Shown: piece by piece, positions 29,955 to 39,796 of the stretch | How positions within the stretch are numbered: position 1 is the stretch's first letter | Layout: every line of letters starts with the position of its first letter | Assembly (NCBI GenBank): GCA_963829965.1 | Contig: CAWHLK010000044.1 | Span: 124,001 to 188,000 of the forward strand | From: DASXZH01 sp963829965 | GTDB taxonomy: Bacteria > Armatimonadota > Fimbriimonadia > Fimbriimonadales > Fimbriimonadaceae | DNA length: 64,000 nucleotides | Reading direction: 5' to 3' | Made by a program: the position numbers and the translations under genes | Notes under the pieces: model-generated | What the model was told of the DNA's origin: nothing | The model's input: only the letters and a program-made list of their open reading frames with translations | Database searches by the model: none

Positions 29955-31415
29955 ACTCGCAAATTTCTGCTAAGCAGTTGTAGTCGTAACCCCGGGCAGG
30001 CGGCTCGGCAATTGAGCTTATCTTTCCGTCGGAGCCAAACTGAAGAGGGTAGTCGAGAGAGTAGCTAGAATCAAATTCGGGAGATGGGATCAACATCATC
30101 TCGGTTTCAGGAGGCGCTGATGCCGGGTGGGCGAATAGCAACCTGTCGATAAAGATAAACCTAGATGAATAACCTTCCAGCTTCAGTCTGAAGAACTCCT
30201 TCTTGAGGCGCACGGTTTCACGGGATTTGTCTTGGCTGTCTGAAATATACGCAATGAACGCCAGCCTGACTAACGTATCCGTCCTCAGCCCCGACATTGC
30301 CGCGACCGCTTCGCTGACCTCGGATGCTGGGGAGCCCCAAATTGGCACCCTTCTCAATAACCCGATACCGACGGAGAGAGTCTTGTCCCTGGCCAAATAG
30401 TTCCCGGGGATGTCGTAATAGCCGGCAAGCACTAGTCGAAGTGCTCGCTGGTAGGCTTCCCGCGATAGCACGGAATGGGGGGCCGAGAGGCTCGATCTCA
30501 GCTGGCCGGGCAAGAGGTGAAGACCCAAGCCGTCTCCCCTCACAAATCGGAGATCCGCCGGATCAGATAATTGGGGAGTTTTTCCTAACAGCACAGCCAG
30601 CAGGTCGATCTTTGAAGCGCTGAAATCGTTTGCGATTGGGTATGCCGGGGAGGGAACATCAGTTTCGTGTTTCCAGCAGTCTCGTAGATATTCTTTGAGA
30701 GCAAGCCTTTGGGAAGCAGTTGTAAGCTCAGAAAAAGTCGCGCAGGTCCTGGTTAACCATCTGGACCAGCACGTCGCGCAGCCGAAATTGGTCCCGAGAT
30801 GCTTTGCGGGGGTGCCATGCACTCTAGAACCTGTTCACCATAGCCCGCCTGGGCCGGGGACAGAAACACTTCTTTCCGGGGCTCACCGCCTTGGATGCCA
30901 CGGCGAGCGTAGTCCCTAGGCAGGTCGTAGAACCCAGTTCTAACCAATACTTTGACTTTTTCGATCTGTGAACGATCCCAAATGGCGGGCGTCCCAGTTC
31001 CTGTCGAAACCCCAACGTAAGCATGCGGGTCTTGTTCGACACCCGTCCCGTCTGCTTTTCGCCTCATCCACCAAAGATTATTGGGGGCCAGTACACCATA
31101 TTTGCTCCCCTTCGCGCATGCCAGGTACTCAATCTTTGCGCAATCGAATTCCGAGGTCGGGTGATCGGGATGCGCTTCGACGTACCCTTCACATAAGTTC
31201 AGATACGCGAGCATCCCGGAGCGCTGACTTGCGAGCGGAAATCGCGATATCTCCTTGATAGCGTCGTTAATGGTGTCAAAATCGCTGTCCGCCCGACTCA
31301 AAGACAATTCCATCCTCATAGATGCCGGTGCCCTTACCCCCTCCATGAATTCAATTTCCGTGGCCGCGTAAGTCGTTTGCCACGCAAGGAGAGCAAGGCT
31401 TAAGAGTGGCCCCAT
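29782..31415 (-). CDS. Candidate Rhs-tip partner (immunity-like) protein 2, frameshifted
   Basis: The ATG at 31415 overlaps the stop of the preceding Rhs tip as TAATG. A signal peptide (MGPLLSLALLAWQTTYAA) precedes two copies of a module also present in the partner genes at 32.5 and 44.4 kb. Module copy 1 has FDCAKIEYLACAKGS and ends VKVLVRTGFYDLPRDYA; copy 2 has FSASKIDLLAVLLGKTP and ends ALRLVLAGYYDIPGNYL. Frame changes near 30800 and near 30740 (a T run) are needed between them. A further 170 residues of different sequence follow and run into Rhs-like sequence, so the true end is unclear. No database family is recognised. Confidence 0.6.
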
Positions 31416-32474
31416 TATGCTTGCCCACAGTACGACGCACTGCACGGTGCGATTTCATCGGGCGGACAGCTGCAGCCGGGTTGTGCGGGGTCCATACCAC
31501 AGCAGGACCATAGGTACTTTGAGTTGCCGGGTTCTTCTCCGTTAAACGCCCCATCCCAAAAGAAGCCGGACGGGAGGGCCCCTGCGCAAGACACGCCGCC
31601 GCACCGAAAGTTGCTTGGTAGGCTCACGCCGGAGCCTAGTAGGAGTAGCTCTCCGTGCTGCGTAACGGTGCCGCGAGTGCAACGGCCGAGGGGCGGTATA
31701 GTCCAGTAGTCGTTCGCATAGCTCTTCGCGGCATTCCAATTGCTACCTGTGAGGCAGGCGTCAGGGTGTGACAGTGACGGCGGGTCCTCAACCCCCGAAG
31801 CACCATTGACGTACCAAGCCTCGTAATAAGTTATTGCGTAGGACACCGTATCTTGATGTATTGTCTCGGCCATAAGATACGGACCACCGCCACAAGTTTG
31901 CGCACTAGAGGGTTCTATTGGTGAAATCGAGCCGCAGCAGTAAAATTGGTAGACGAAGGTAACTTTTTGTACCAGCCAACCGACGTATGTTTTGGGATTA
32001 ACATCGAAGTGCCACTCAACTTGGCAGCCGGAAATCGCAATTGTCGGGAGAGTTATAGTTTGGTATTATCCTCCGGCTGACAGCCCAGGGAGCATTCCCG
32101 CTTGGGTCTATTTGGGTCATGGGGCTTCGTGCGGCATATCCGTAGGCGCCAAATTTTCCCCAGAACTTATCGACGCCAACCCAGGTAGTGGACAACGGAT
32201 CGTAGTGCCTGCGGCGCACGTATAAAGCAGCGTGCGTTCTAGCAGTTGCTCGGTATCCCCACGTTCCAACCCATTGGAACATTGGATTGGGCGATGCTTC
32301 GGTCGCGGCAATCTGCGTCCCATACGGCGCGTAGCGATAGGTGTTGAGAACGTTCCTGTTCGCATCGGTTGTGGCGATTACGGAGCCAAGCGCATCATGA
32401 ACATATTCGGTTCGGTTGCCGCTCGCGTCAACCTGATACAGAATCTGGCCGTTGATCGTGTGAAATGTCGTCAT
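31415..32474 (-). CDS. Orphan Rhs tip 2 with cysteine-rich C-terminal domain (frameshifted near 32050)
   Basis: Begins with the Rhs core end: MTTFHTINGQILYQVDASG, DALGSVIATTDANRN, TYRYAPYGT, then YVRRRHYDPLSTTW and IDPSGNAPW. After a frame change near 32050 the variable part follows: CQVEWHF, GWLVQKVTFVYQFYCCGS, AITYYEAWYVNG, NDYWTIPP, HGELLLLG, and a CC/C-x-C-P tail. The same domain closes tips 1 and 3. The ATG at 32474 is 34 bases after the stop of the partner gene upstream, so the piece is a stand-alone cassette without the Rhs shell. It could be silent until recombined onto the full Rhs gene. Confidence 0.7.
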
Positions 32475-32510
32475 GAAATTTGGTCTTCAAACGGCGGAAG
32501 GACCACACTG

Positions 32511-33536
32511 TTAGCCAGAGCCACCAGCCTTTCCTTCGCACTCGGAGGGTCGGTCGAAGTAGCCCTCCTCTACAAGCCTCCTAGCTAGGGCGAGCCCGGA
32601 TGAATCGAGCCCAGCTCGGTAAGCCACCGGACCTGTATTCGTCGGGTGCAAGCCCTCGCGGGCTTCCAACAGGTTTGTGTTGGGTACGATGCCCAAGAAA
32701 AACAGGCGAGCGCCCACGAGCTTGGTCGGTAAGCCCTTGGCAAGTGCGAAAAGGTCGAGCTTGGATGCATCGAAATCCTCACCATCATAGTCGGTGGGTG
32801 AAATTGGTCTCTGGGCGCAGACGGCCAGATATCGAAGAAACGCGGCCCTTTCAACGGCCTCGGGCAGTTGCCAGAACTCGGCGATCAGTTTATTGGTTGT
32901 ATCCATGACGAGCTTCGACGCGTCCGGGTTATAGAGAATCCCTTCCGCGATTTCGGATGGCTGCAGCAAGTCAACGAGAACGTCCACGCCTTTCGCGACC
33001 AGTGCCTCGTATTTTGTCATTTTCTGAACCTGCGTGGCACCCGGCCAATCGAAGTGACCCACGTTGACCGCTTTCCTAAACATTGCGATAGAGTCTGGGT
33101 CGGCGACCGTTCGAATCCCCCCTCCAAAACCAGTCGTGGGGGGATAGCGCCCAGGGTGAACGCGGACCCCGGGCAGGATGTCGGCGGCCCTCAAATAGAC
33201 CAGGCTGCCGGAACCACGGTCTTCCGAAACTGTGATCAGGTCCAGCTTGGCAATGTCCCAGGTCCGATCCTCATTCTCTTCATTTTTGTGCTGCCTAGCC
33301 GATGATAGAGACTTCGTCAAAAACTCTTGCAGGGAGGATCTTTGCTCCTTGATGGGCCGGGCCAGAAAGTCCCGGAGGAGCCTGTTGGTTTCGGCGATCA
33401 CCCTCTCAAGACCATCACCGGTTTCGACGGAATACAGAATAGCACGAGGCGACGGCAAGTGCTCTAACTCGGTAAGGCCGTTTTCCGCCGAGCCCAACGG
33501 CCCAGAAAGAAGGAGAAAGAGAAGTAAATAGCTCAT
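32511..33536 (-). CDS. Candidate Rhs-tip partner (immunity-like) protein 1
   Basis: 341 residues from the ATG at 33536, which overlaps the stop of tip 1 as ATGA. A signal peptide (MSYLLLFLLLSGPLGSAEN) predicts export. The mature part is a duplicated module of about 150 residues. Each copy has a helical region, a motif DIAKLDLITVSED or FDASKLDLFALAKGLP, a Trp/Pro/Arg-rich stretch, and an end motif (FRKAVNVGHFDWPGA or LARRLVEEGYFDRPS). The position directly behind the tip gene in all three cassettes, with coupled translation, is what is expected of an immunity protein. An alternative is a secreted companion or anchor. No known family recognised. Confidence 0.7.
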   Translation of the reverse strand: MSYLLLFLLLSGPLGSAENGLTELEHLPSPRAILYSVETGDGLERVIAETNRLLRDFLARPIKEQRSSLQEFLTKSLSSARQHKNEENEDRTWDIAKLDLITVSEDRGSGSLVYLRAADILPGVRVHPGRYPPTTGFGGGIRTVADPDSIAMFRKAVNVGHFDWPGATQVQKMTKYEALVAKGVDVLVDLLQPSEIAEGILYNPDASKLVMDTTNKLIAEFWQLPEAVERAAFLRYLAVCAQRPISPTDYDGEDFDASKLDLFALAKGLPTKLVGARLFFLGIVPNTNLLEAREGLHPTNTGPVAYRAGLDSSGLALARRLVEEGYFDRPSECEGKAGGSG

Positions 33537-34355
33537 GATACAGACGCCGTACAGGTAGGCGGTTGCATGCACCCGACCGTATCCTGCGGACAGTTGCAGG
33601 GGCTTGGGCTAGTCTTTGACGTGTTTGGGGGCGTGCTGCAGCAACTCCAGGTCGAGGTCAGCGTTGCCGTATCCCCGTTCGCGCTAAAACTGCTATAAGA
33701 GGGAGAATACGGTAGGCACCCGGCACATTCACCGGGGCTCGGGCTGCTGAAACTCTTTGGAAGGGCATCGACGAACATCAATTCACCCGTCCTGGACTGA
33801 GTTCCGTGCGAGCAGTCTATGTGGTCAATAAATGTCCACTTATCGTTGCAACCGATGCAAAAGCAATTCTTCGTTGTCATCGGAACCCAACTTAGGGGTG
33901 TGGCGCAGGAGCACGATTGCATGCTGTTACCAGTTACAGCCGGGTTCAACACTTGTCCGTTGCTCACTTGCCAGGCTTCGTAGTAGGTTATAAGCGCCCC
34001 GTTGCAGCTCCCGGCCAGAACGGACTTTACACCGGATCCGCAGCAATAGATGCTGTACTTGTTTGTCACTTTCTGAATAAGCCAGCCCGAAGGAGCCGGA
34101 TTCTGCGTGGGGACAAGCGCGAACTTCCATTGAACGGAGCAGCTATTGCCGCACCCGTCGCCTTTATAGAAAGACGTTTGCTGGTGGACCCAGCCAAGTC
34201 CGTTCGGGTCAATTACGGAGCAGGGCGCCCACCTACGTACGCGAACGCTGACTCAGCCGGCCAAAGCAGATCGATAGAGTTCCATGTCGACTGTTCCCAG
34301 CCGTAATGCCTTGACTGGACGTACGCCCCAATGTGGGCTCGGCCCGTCGCTCGAT
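33533..34355 (-). pseudogene. Rhs tip 1 with cysteine-rich C-terminal domain, cut by the IS element
   Basis: The piece starts at the IS border inside the Rhs core end (ATGRAHIGAYVQSRHYG) and changes frame near 34216 (GGRPAP to VIDPNGLGW). The variable domain then follows: CSVQWKF, GWLIQKVTNKYSIYCCGSG, ITYYEAWQVSNG, CIGCNDKWTF, TGELMFV, CAGC, WSCCS and CNCPQD. It holds about 20 cysteines in 180 residues. The core segment that normally connects SANGN to this tip is missing, so insertion was accompanied by a deletion. It would be the resident tip of the large Rhs gene before the IS arrived. Confidence 0.7.
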
Positions 34356-34411
34356 TGGTCTGCCCCCCAATTTGGAAGACAAAATAACCTCACACTTCCT
34401 CGTCTGGAGGA

Positions 34412-34720
34412 ATGATGACCAAATCGAAGTTCACTGAAGAGCAGATCGTTCGGATCTTGCAGGAAGCGGCCGCCGGGCACGACACGATCGAGACGATCTG
34501 CCGAAAGCACGGCGTGACCTCGCACACCTTCTACATTTGGCGGCGCAAGTATGCCGGCATGCAGAAGGACGACGTCCATCAGCTCAGGGAGCTCGAAAGG
34601 GAGAACTCCCAGCTTAAGAAGCTGCTTGCCGAGCGCGATCTCGAGATAGACGCCATAAAGGCGCTGTTCCGAAAAAACGGCATCGCGCTCCTGAACCCGT
34701 CGCGGGGGCGAGATTCCTGA
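34412..34720 (+). CDS. IS3-family OrfA, transposase helix-turn-helix subunit
   Basis: 102 residues. The N-terminal HTH_Tnp_1 domain (KFTEEQIVRILQEAAAGHDT...HGVTSHTFYIWRRKY) is followed by a leucine-zipper helix (LRELERENSQLKKLLAERDLEID), as in IS3 OrfA proteins. It binds the inverted repeats. The stop overlaps the OrfB ATG as TGATG, so OrfB may be made by reinitiation or by frameshifting. Confidence 0.93.
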   Translation: MMTKSKFTEEQIVRILQEAAAGHDTIETICRKHGVTSHTFYIWRRKYAGMQKDDVHQLRELERENSQLKKLLAERDLEIDAIKALFRKNGIALLNPSRGRDS

Positions 34721-35490
34721 TGGAGCGTGGAGTGACGGCCCGCCGGGCCTCAAGCATAACTGGGATTTCTACGGCCTCTCTGTACCGGCCCAAGCCACCA
34801 GATCGGAATGCGGAGCTCAGGGAGCGCCTCAGGGCCGTTTGGCGGCCAAATATGGGCTACAGAATGGCGCACGCTATCGTAAGCCGCGAGATGTGTCCCC
34901 TCAACGAGAAGCGGGTCCACCGCATCTGGAAGCAGGAGCGCCTGGGGCGAATGAAGCGATACCGAAAGAAGCGCACTGGGAGCTCCGTTCCAATTTCGGC
35001 TGAGGCGCCAAACAATGTGTGGTGCGTCGATTTTTGCTACGACGCTTGCCTCAACGGAACCAAGCTCAAGGTCCTTGCGATCAAGGACGAGTTCACCAGA
35101 GAGTGCCTTGCCTTGGAGGCCGCTACAAGCATAAAATCGCTACGCCTGCAAAGAGTTCTCGAGGGGCTTTTCGAGGCTCGCGGCGCTCCAGGGTTTCTCC
35201 GTAGCGACAATGGCCCCGAGTTCATTTCAAGGAGCCTCGCCGTCTTCCTCTCCCTATCGGGAACCGAAAGCAAGTTCATCAAGCCTGGCTCCCCCTGGCA
35301 GAATGGATACGCTGAAAGCTTCATCTCGACCCTTCGGAGGGAGTGTCTCGATGTCGAGGTCTTTCACAACCTGGCCGACGCTCAAATCAAGCTTGCGATC
35401 TACCGCAGGTTCTACAACGAGCAACGGCCACACTCTTCAATCTGCAACCGCACACCCGCGGAAGCCATGTTAAAATACCAGGAAGTGTGA
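34720..35490 (+). CDS. IS3-family OrfB, DDE transposase
   Basis: 256 residues with an N-terminal HTH_21-type region (YRMAHAIVSREMCPLNEKRV) and an rve integrase core. The DDE residues are in WCVDFCYD, FLRSDNGPEF and the Glu of SFISTLRRECLDVE. The sequence is full length with no internal stop, so the element may be active. Confidence 0.94.
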   Translation: MERGVTARRASSITGISTASLYRPKPPDRNAELRERLRAVWRPNMGYRMAHAIVSREMCPLNEKRVHRIWKQERLGRMKRYRKKRTGSSVPISAEAPNNVWCVDFCYDACLNGTKLKVLAIKDEFTRECLALEAATSIKSLRLQRVLEGLFEARGAPGFLRSDNGPEFISRSLAVFLSLSGTESKFIKPGSPWQNGYAESFISTLRRECLDVEVFHNLADAQIKLAIYRRFYNEQRPHSSICNRTPAEAMLKYQEV

Positions 35491-35523
35491 GTTAGATTTG
35501 TCTTCCGGAAAGGGGGCAGACCA

Positions 35524-38500
35524 TTCCCGTTCGCGCTGTACATGTATGTGGAGAGACCCGCCGAGGAAATCGCGGTCGTTATCCGCCCGGCGATGTCGTG
35601 GCTAAACGTTGTCATGCTGCCGGACTCGCTGTTCGCTAGCACGTCGTCCCTGCCGTTGTAGGAGTAAGTGTAAGCGTGAGCATTAGTGCCGCAGGTTTGG
35701 TCGCTGAGCAGCCGGTATTTGGCGTCAAGCGTGTAAGTCGTTTGAGAGCCGTTCGAATCCGCGATGCCAATCCTGTTCGCCACCGGGTCATAGGTGTAAG
35801 TCGTCCACTGGAAGGGCACTCCGGCCGGTGTGGAATCCACGAGCGTGATAATGCGGTCATTGGCATCATAGCCAAAGCCGGTGACCCCGCCTGAGGGATT
35901 GGTCCGGGCGACGTTTCGATCGGCCGCGTCCCAAGTTAGGGTCGTGATTGCGCTCGTTTCATCGATATAGGCAGACAGCCGCCCGCCCAGGTCATAGACA
36001 ACGGTTCTGATGCCGCCATCCGGATCGGTAAGGTTCACTCTTTGCGAGGCGGCATCATATCCATAAGACTGAACCAGCTGCCCAGGGTCGGTCTTGCCGA
36101 TGAGTCTGCGCAGCGGGTCGAAGGCGTAGGTGGTCAGCCCCGTCGAGTCGGTCATCGTAACCTTGTTCCCGAGAACGTCGTAGCCGTATAACAAGGTCGA
36201 CCCGTCTCGGTATGTGGTGGTCGTTAGGCGTGAAATTGGGATCGTAAGCGTATGAGGTCGGATCGCCAGAGGGGAAGAGCCGTTTCGTTCTTCTACCACT
36301 AGCGTCAAAAGTAAAAGTGGTTCCAAAGCCATCCGCGTTCCACTCACTGAGGGTCTCATCGCGCGGAGAGTAGGTGAAAGAGGCCCTGACGCTGCCGTAG
36401 TCCAGTTGCTGGGCTCGCCGGCCGTTTGCGTCGTAAACGTTCGTTAGAATGAACCCGAGCGCATCGATTTCGGCCTGTTGGCGATTGGCCGCGTCGTACA
36501 CGATGGTGTTGATGCGGCCGTTCGCATCGACCTTCGCGGTCAGGTTGCTAGCAGAGTTGTAAGCAAAACTCGAGCGGTAGCCCAGCGGCGTTTGAACCGC
36601 GGAAGTTCGCCCCAACGCGTCGAAAACAGTAGTCGTGAGGTGTCCCAGCGGGTCCTGTCTCGCGATCTGACGCCCTACCGGATCATAAACGCTGGTCCAC
36701 ACTTTCCCAAGGGCGCTCACGAAGGCGATCTTTTGCGAAGCGGCATCGTATACGTTTGTGGTCTGCCTGCCCAGAGCATCGATCGAAGATATTTCGCGGC
36801 TGGCCGGATCATAAATGGTGGTCGAAAGATTGCCCAAGGCGTCCACGTAAGTCACCCGTCTGCCCACCTTGTCGTAACCGAACGAGGTCAGGTTCCCGGT
36901 TGCGTCCTGGTTCGAGATGGACTGCCCTGCGAGGTCGAAGTTGAACGTCGATAGGTTCCCGAGGGAATCCTTTGAGGCGATCATGCGGTTCGAGTTGGAC
37001 GCGTAGATCGAGGTGGAAATCGTGCCAAGAGGCGAGATCTGTGCGGTAATGTTGCCCGCGGGATCATAAACCGCGGTCGAAATGAAACTCAGGGCGTCGA
37101 TGGAGGCCACCTGTTGTCCGGCCGCATCGAAGACGACCGTCGTGATGTCTCCGAGCATCCTCTTCGTCGCGATTTTGCGCGCAAGGCCATCGAAGGTGAA
37201 GCTGGTCAGGTTCCCGACAGCATCCTGGTTTGCGATGATGTCGCGGGCGTTGTAGATTGAGGTGGAAATGAACCCGAGGGGATTCTTGGAACTGTTTTGC
37301 CGCCCGGAGTTATCGTAGCCAACAGTGGTGATGTTACCGAGGGGATCGGAGGAGGCGACTTTTTGGCACGCGCCGTTATAGACAATCGTGGAGATATTCC
37401 CGAGGGCGTCCTGGACTCCCACCTGGCGGCCCATGTTGTCGAAAAGAAAGGTCGTAATATATCCCAACGGATTTTGTTCGTAGACTTTGTTCCCGTACCG
37501 GCCATAGCCGTAAGAGGTGCGGTAGCCGAGCGGATTCACGACCACCTGCAGCAGGCACGAGTTGTAGATAAAGGTGGTGAATGCGCCGGTTGGGTCCTGT
37601 GTCCAAATCCTGTTGTCGCCTGCATCATATCCGAAGCTGGTTGTGCGCCCAATTGCGTCGGTGCTTGCAATCATCCGCCCAAGCGCGTCATACGCCATGG
37701 TCACGATTCCGCCGTCGCTGTTTATCTGGGTTGTCATATTGCCCCAGACATCGTGACCGTAAGTCGTGATCAAGCCCCGCGGGTCCTGCCTGGAGGTCAT
37801 TTGACCCCAGGCATCGTAGGTCATTGATGTCCGGCGCCCAGCGGGTCAATCGCCACCGTGTTGTTTCGGTGGCTATCGAAGACGAATGCTGAAATCGCGC
37901 CGGTTGCATCTTGGTAAGTGGTGAGATTGTAGACCTGGTCGTATTGGAAGCTAGTTAGGAATCCGAGCGCGTCCTGGCTGGTGAGGGGAAGCGAGGTCGT
38001 TGGATCGAAAGTTGCGCTAAAAATGACGCCTGCAGGGATTTGCTCGCTTGCGAGGACCGTGTTCGAATATTGAAGCGTCGAAGTGTAGCCTTGTGGCCTC
38101 TGGATGGTCGATAGAATCTGCGAGGTAGCGTAGCCGAACGTTGCAATGCCCCCAGCCGGGTTGACCATGGCCTGGGGGCTAGTAGCTCCGTAGGAATACG
38201 TCCAAACGGTTGAACCGGCCGTCATTTGCGATACCTGGTTGCTTGAGTTGTATTGGTAGCACGTGATGTAGCCGTTCGGATCCTCAATCCAGTCGATGAG
38301 GGTAACGCTGCTTGAGCCAATGGTGTAGCCATACTGAGTCTGGCAGCCGAGCGGCGTTGTAAAGGCGGTCAGGTTGGCGTTTGAATCGTAGGCGAAAGTC
38401 CATCGCCTGCCGTCCCAGTCCTCCACGCTCTGTAGCAGGGACACAACGGGTCCCGGCTTGTATGAAAAGGTGACGAGCCTGCCGGCGGGCTCTTGGATAC

Positions 38501-39116
38501 TGGCGAGCAACTGGGCGCTGGCGCCGGACCCATAGGAATATGTATGGGCCGCCCGGTTGGATGGACAATCCCAAGGATACTGTACTTCGCGATACCCGCA
38601 ACAAGCGCTCCATATTGAATCTGCATTCCGTCCGCGAAATATTCAGTGAACTGCTTAGAAGTCTGATTGTAGGATAGCGTTGTGAAAGTTGGATAGAACT
38701 CGAGGGGTGCGTAATTCGCTATGCTTCCCGCCGAGCTCTCCTCATTCCAGTGGACGGTTGTGAAGTCCCCGCGCACTGAGAATATCTGGATGCCACCTAG
38801 GGTCGAATAAGTGGTGACATAACCGCGGTAGCTCGCGGAGCGGCCGTAACCAAGCTCCCTATTAATGAGGCCCTGGGCTGAAAAAATAGAAGCCGATATT
38901 TAGCGGGAACGCCTTGGCATTTAGCTCGATCTCGGGATCGACCAAGAGATTGCCACCCTCGTCCGGGACTGGCCGGTAGGGGTGGTTTCTAACCGGGTCG
39001 GTGGTGATTCCGTACAAAAACTCTGATCCAGGACGCCGAGGAAGCGCGGATGCGCCCTCTTCACCGAAATAATCAGAATACGGGGTAACGGATTTAGACC
39101 ACATGACTTGGTTCAC
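35524..39116 (-). pseudogene. YD-repeat (Rhs) protein, core region, disrupted
   Basis: A GTG at 39116 overlaps the stop of the Hint gene as GTGA. About 1190 codons follow, with an N-terminal non-repeat part (PVPDEGGNLLVDPEIELN, then FSAQGLINRELGYGRS) and more than 40 YD repeats of about 21 residues (pattern GNLTSFGYDKVGRRVTYVDAL). Together these would build the beta-cocoon shell that encloses an Rhs tip. There is no signal peptide. Frame changes are needed near 38875 (a T6 run), 38560, 37825 and 36235. The gene ends at SANGN, where the IS3 element is inserted. Even with all indels corrected, the shell is separated from its tip. Confidence 0.8.
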
Positions 39117-39796
39117 ATATTGAAAATTGCGATGTTCGGAAGGGCCGGCTTATTATGATGGAGCAGCCCGGAAGCGACAAACGTATGGGTTGGAGCGCAC
39201 GTCCACCCAAAGACCGGGGCCGTCCCCTCCTCAAGGATCGCATAGATTTTGGTGGGCTCTCCATCTGCGGTGGTAAGGGCGTCGCCTCCCTTCAAACCGG
39301 AAACGGCTTCGTCAATCCCATCGTACATGATGAGCCGGTGCGCGCCTGAGCAGCGGAGCTCTCCGTGTTCGTGCAGGACACGGAAAATCTTTTCGACGCT
39401 GCCGAAGGTGGCAACAACGGTTTCCGTCCCAATCGAGCCGTCCCCGAGAAGCGTAAGCAAAATATCTCCCTTCTGAATTTCTGCAGCCGTCTTGCAGGAC
39501 CCATCCGCCACAGCTACTCGCTCGTCGCCCACCAAGCACGAGCCCCAGCAATAGGTTTGTGCGCTCAGGTTGGGGTTCGAGGGGCTAGGCAGCGCGCCTT
39601 CGCCTCCCGGGGAGCAGCTGCAACTATAGCTTCCACTGCCACATGTGGCGCCCGTCCCCGTGATACCCGCCCCCCCTATAACGCCGTCCGGACCCGAGCC
39701 GGCCAGAACAGCGGAGGGTCTAGGCGTGGGGCCGATTTGTGCAGAGGGCGTTGTCGCACCCGTTGAGCAATAAGTGGATGTTACAACCTTTGCCAT
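39113..39796 (-). CDS. Small cysteine-rich protein with C-terminal Hint (intein-like) domain
   Basis: 227 residues. Residues 1-86 are Ser/Thr/Pro/Gly-rich with Cys at 10, 52, 59, 61 and 83. Residues 87-215 form a Hint domain: Cys87 (SCLVGDERV) as block-A nucleophile, GDILLTLLGDG, His153 (GAHRL), and the C-terminal HHN (213-215). The residue after Asn is Lys, not Cys/Ser/Thr, so protein splicing is not expected. Thioester-driven cleavage releasing the 86-residue head is the likely reaction, as in bacterial intein-like domains. Start overlaps the end of the IscU-like gene and the stop overlaps the Rhs start, giving a coupled three-gene operon. Function unknown. Confidence 0.8.
   Translation of the reverse strand: MAKVVTSTYCSTGATTPSAQIGPTPRPSAVLAGSGPDGVIGGAGITGTGATCGSGSYSCSCSPGGEGALPSPSNPNLSAQTYCWGSCLVGDERVAVADGSCKTAAEIQKGDILLTLLGDGSIGTETVVATFGSVEKIFRVLHEHGELRCSGAHRLIMYDGIDEAVSGLKGGDALTTADGEPTKIYAILEEGTAPVFGWTCAPTHTFVASGLLHHNKPALPNIAIFNM

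Larger units (their letters stand above)
34356..35523. mobile_element. IS3-family insertion sequence
   Basis: About 1168 bases bounded by imperfect inverted repeats of around 45 bases. The left end starts TGGTCTGCCCCCCAATTTGG; the right end, read inward, starts TGGTCTGCCCCCTTTCCGG, and both continue with GAAGACAAA and CACACTTCCT. It holds two overlapping genes typical of IS3. No clear target duplication is seen (GAT on the left, TTC on the right). The flanking Rhs sequence is not continuous across it. Confidence 0.92.
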
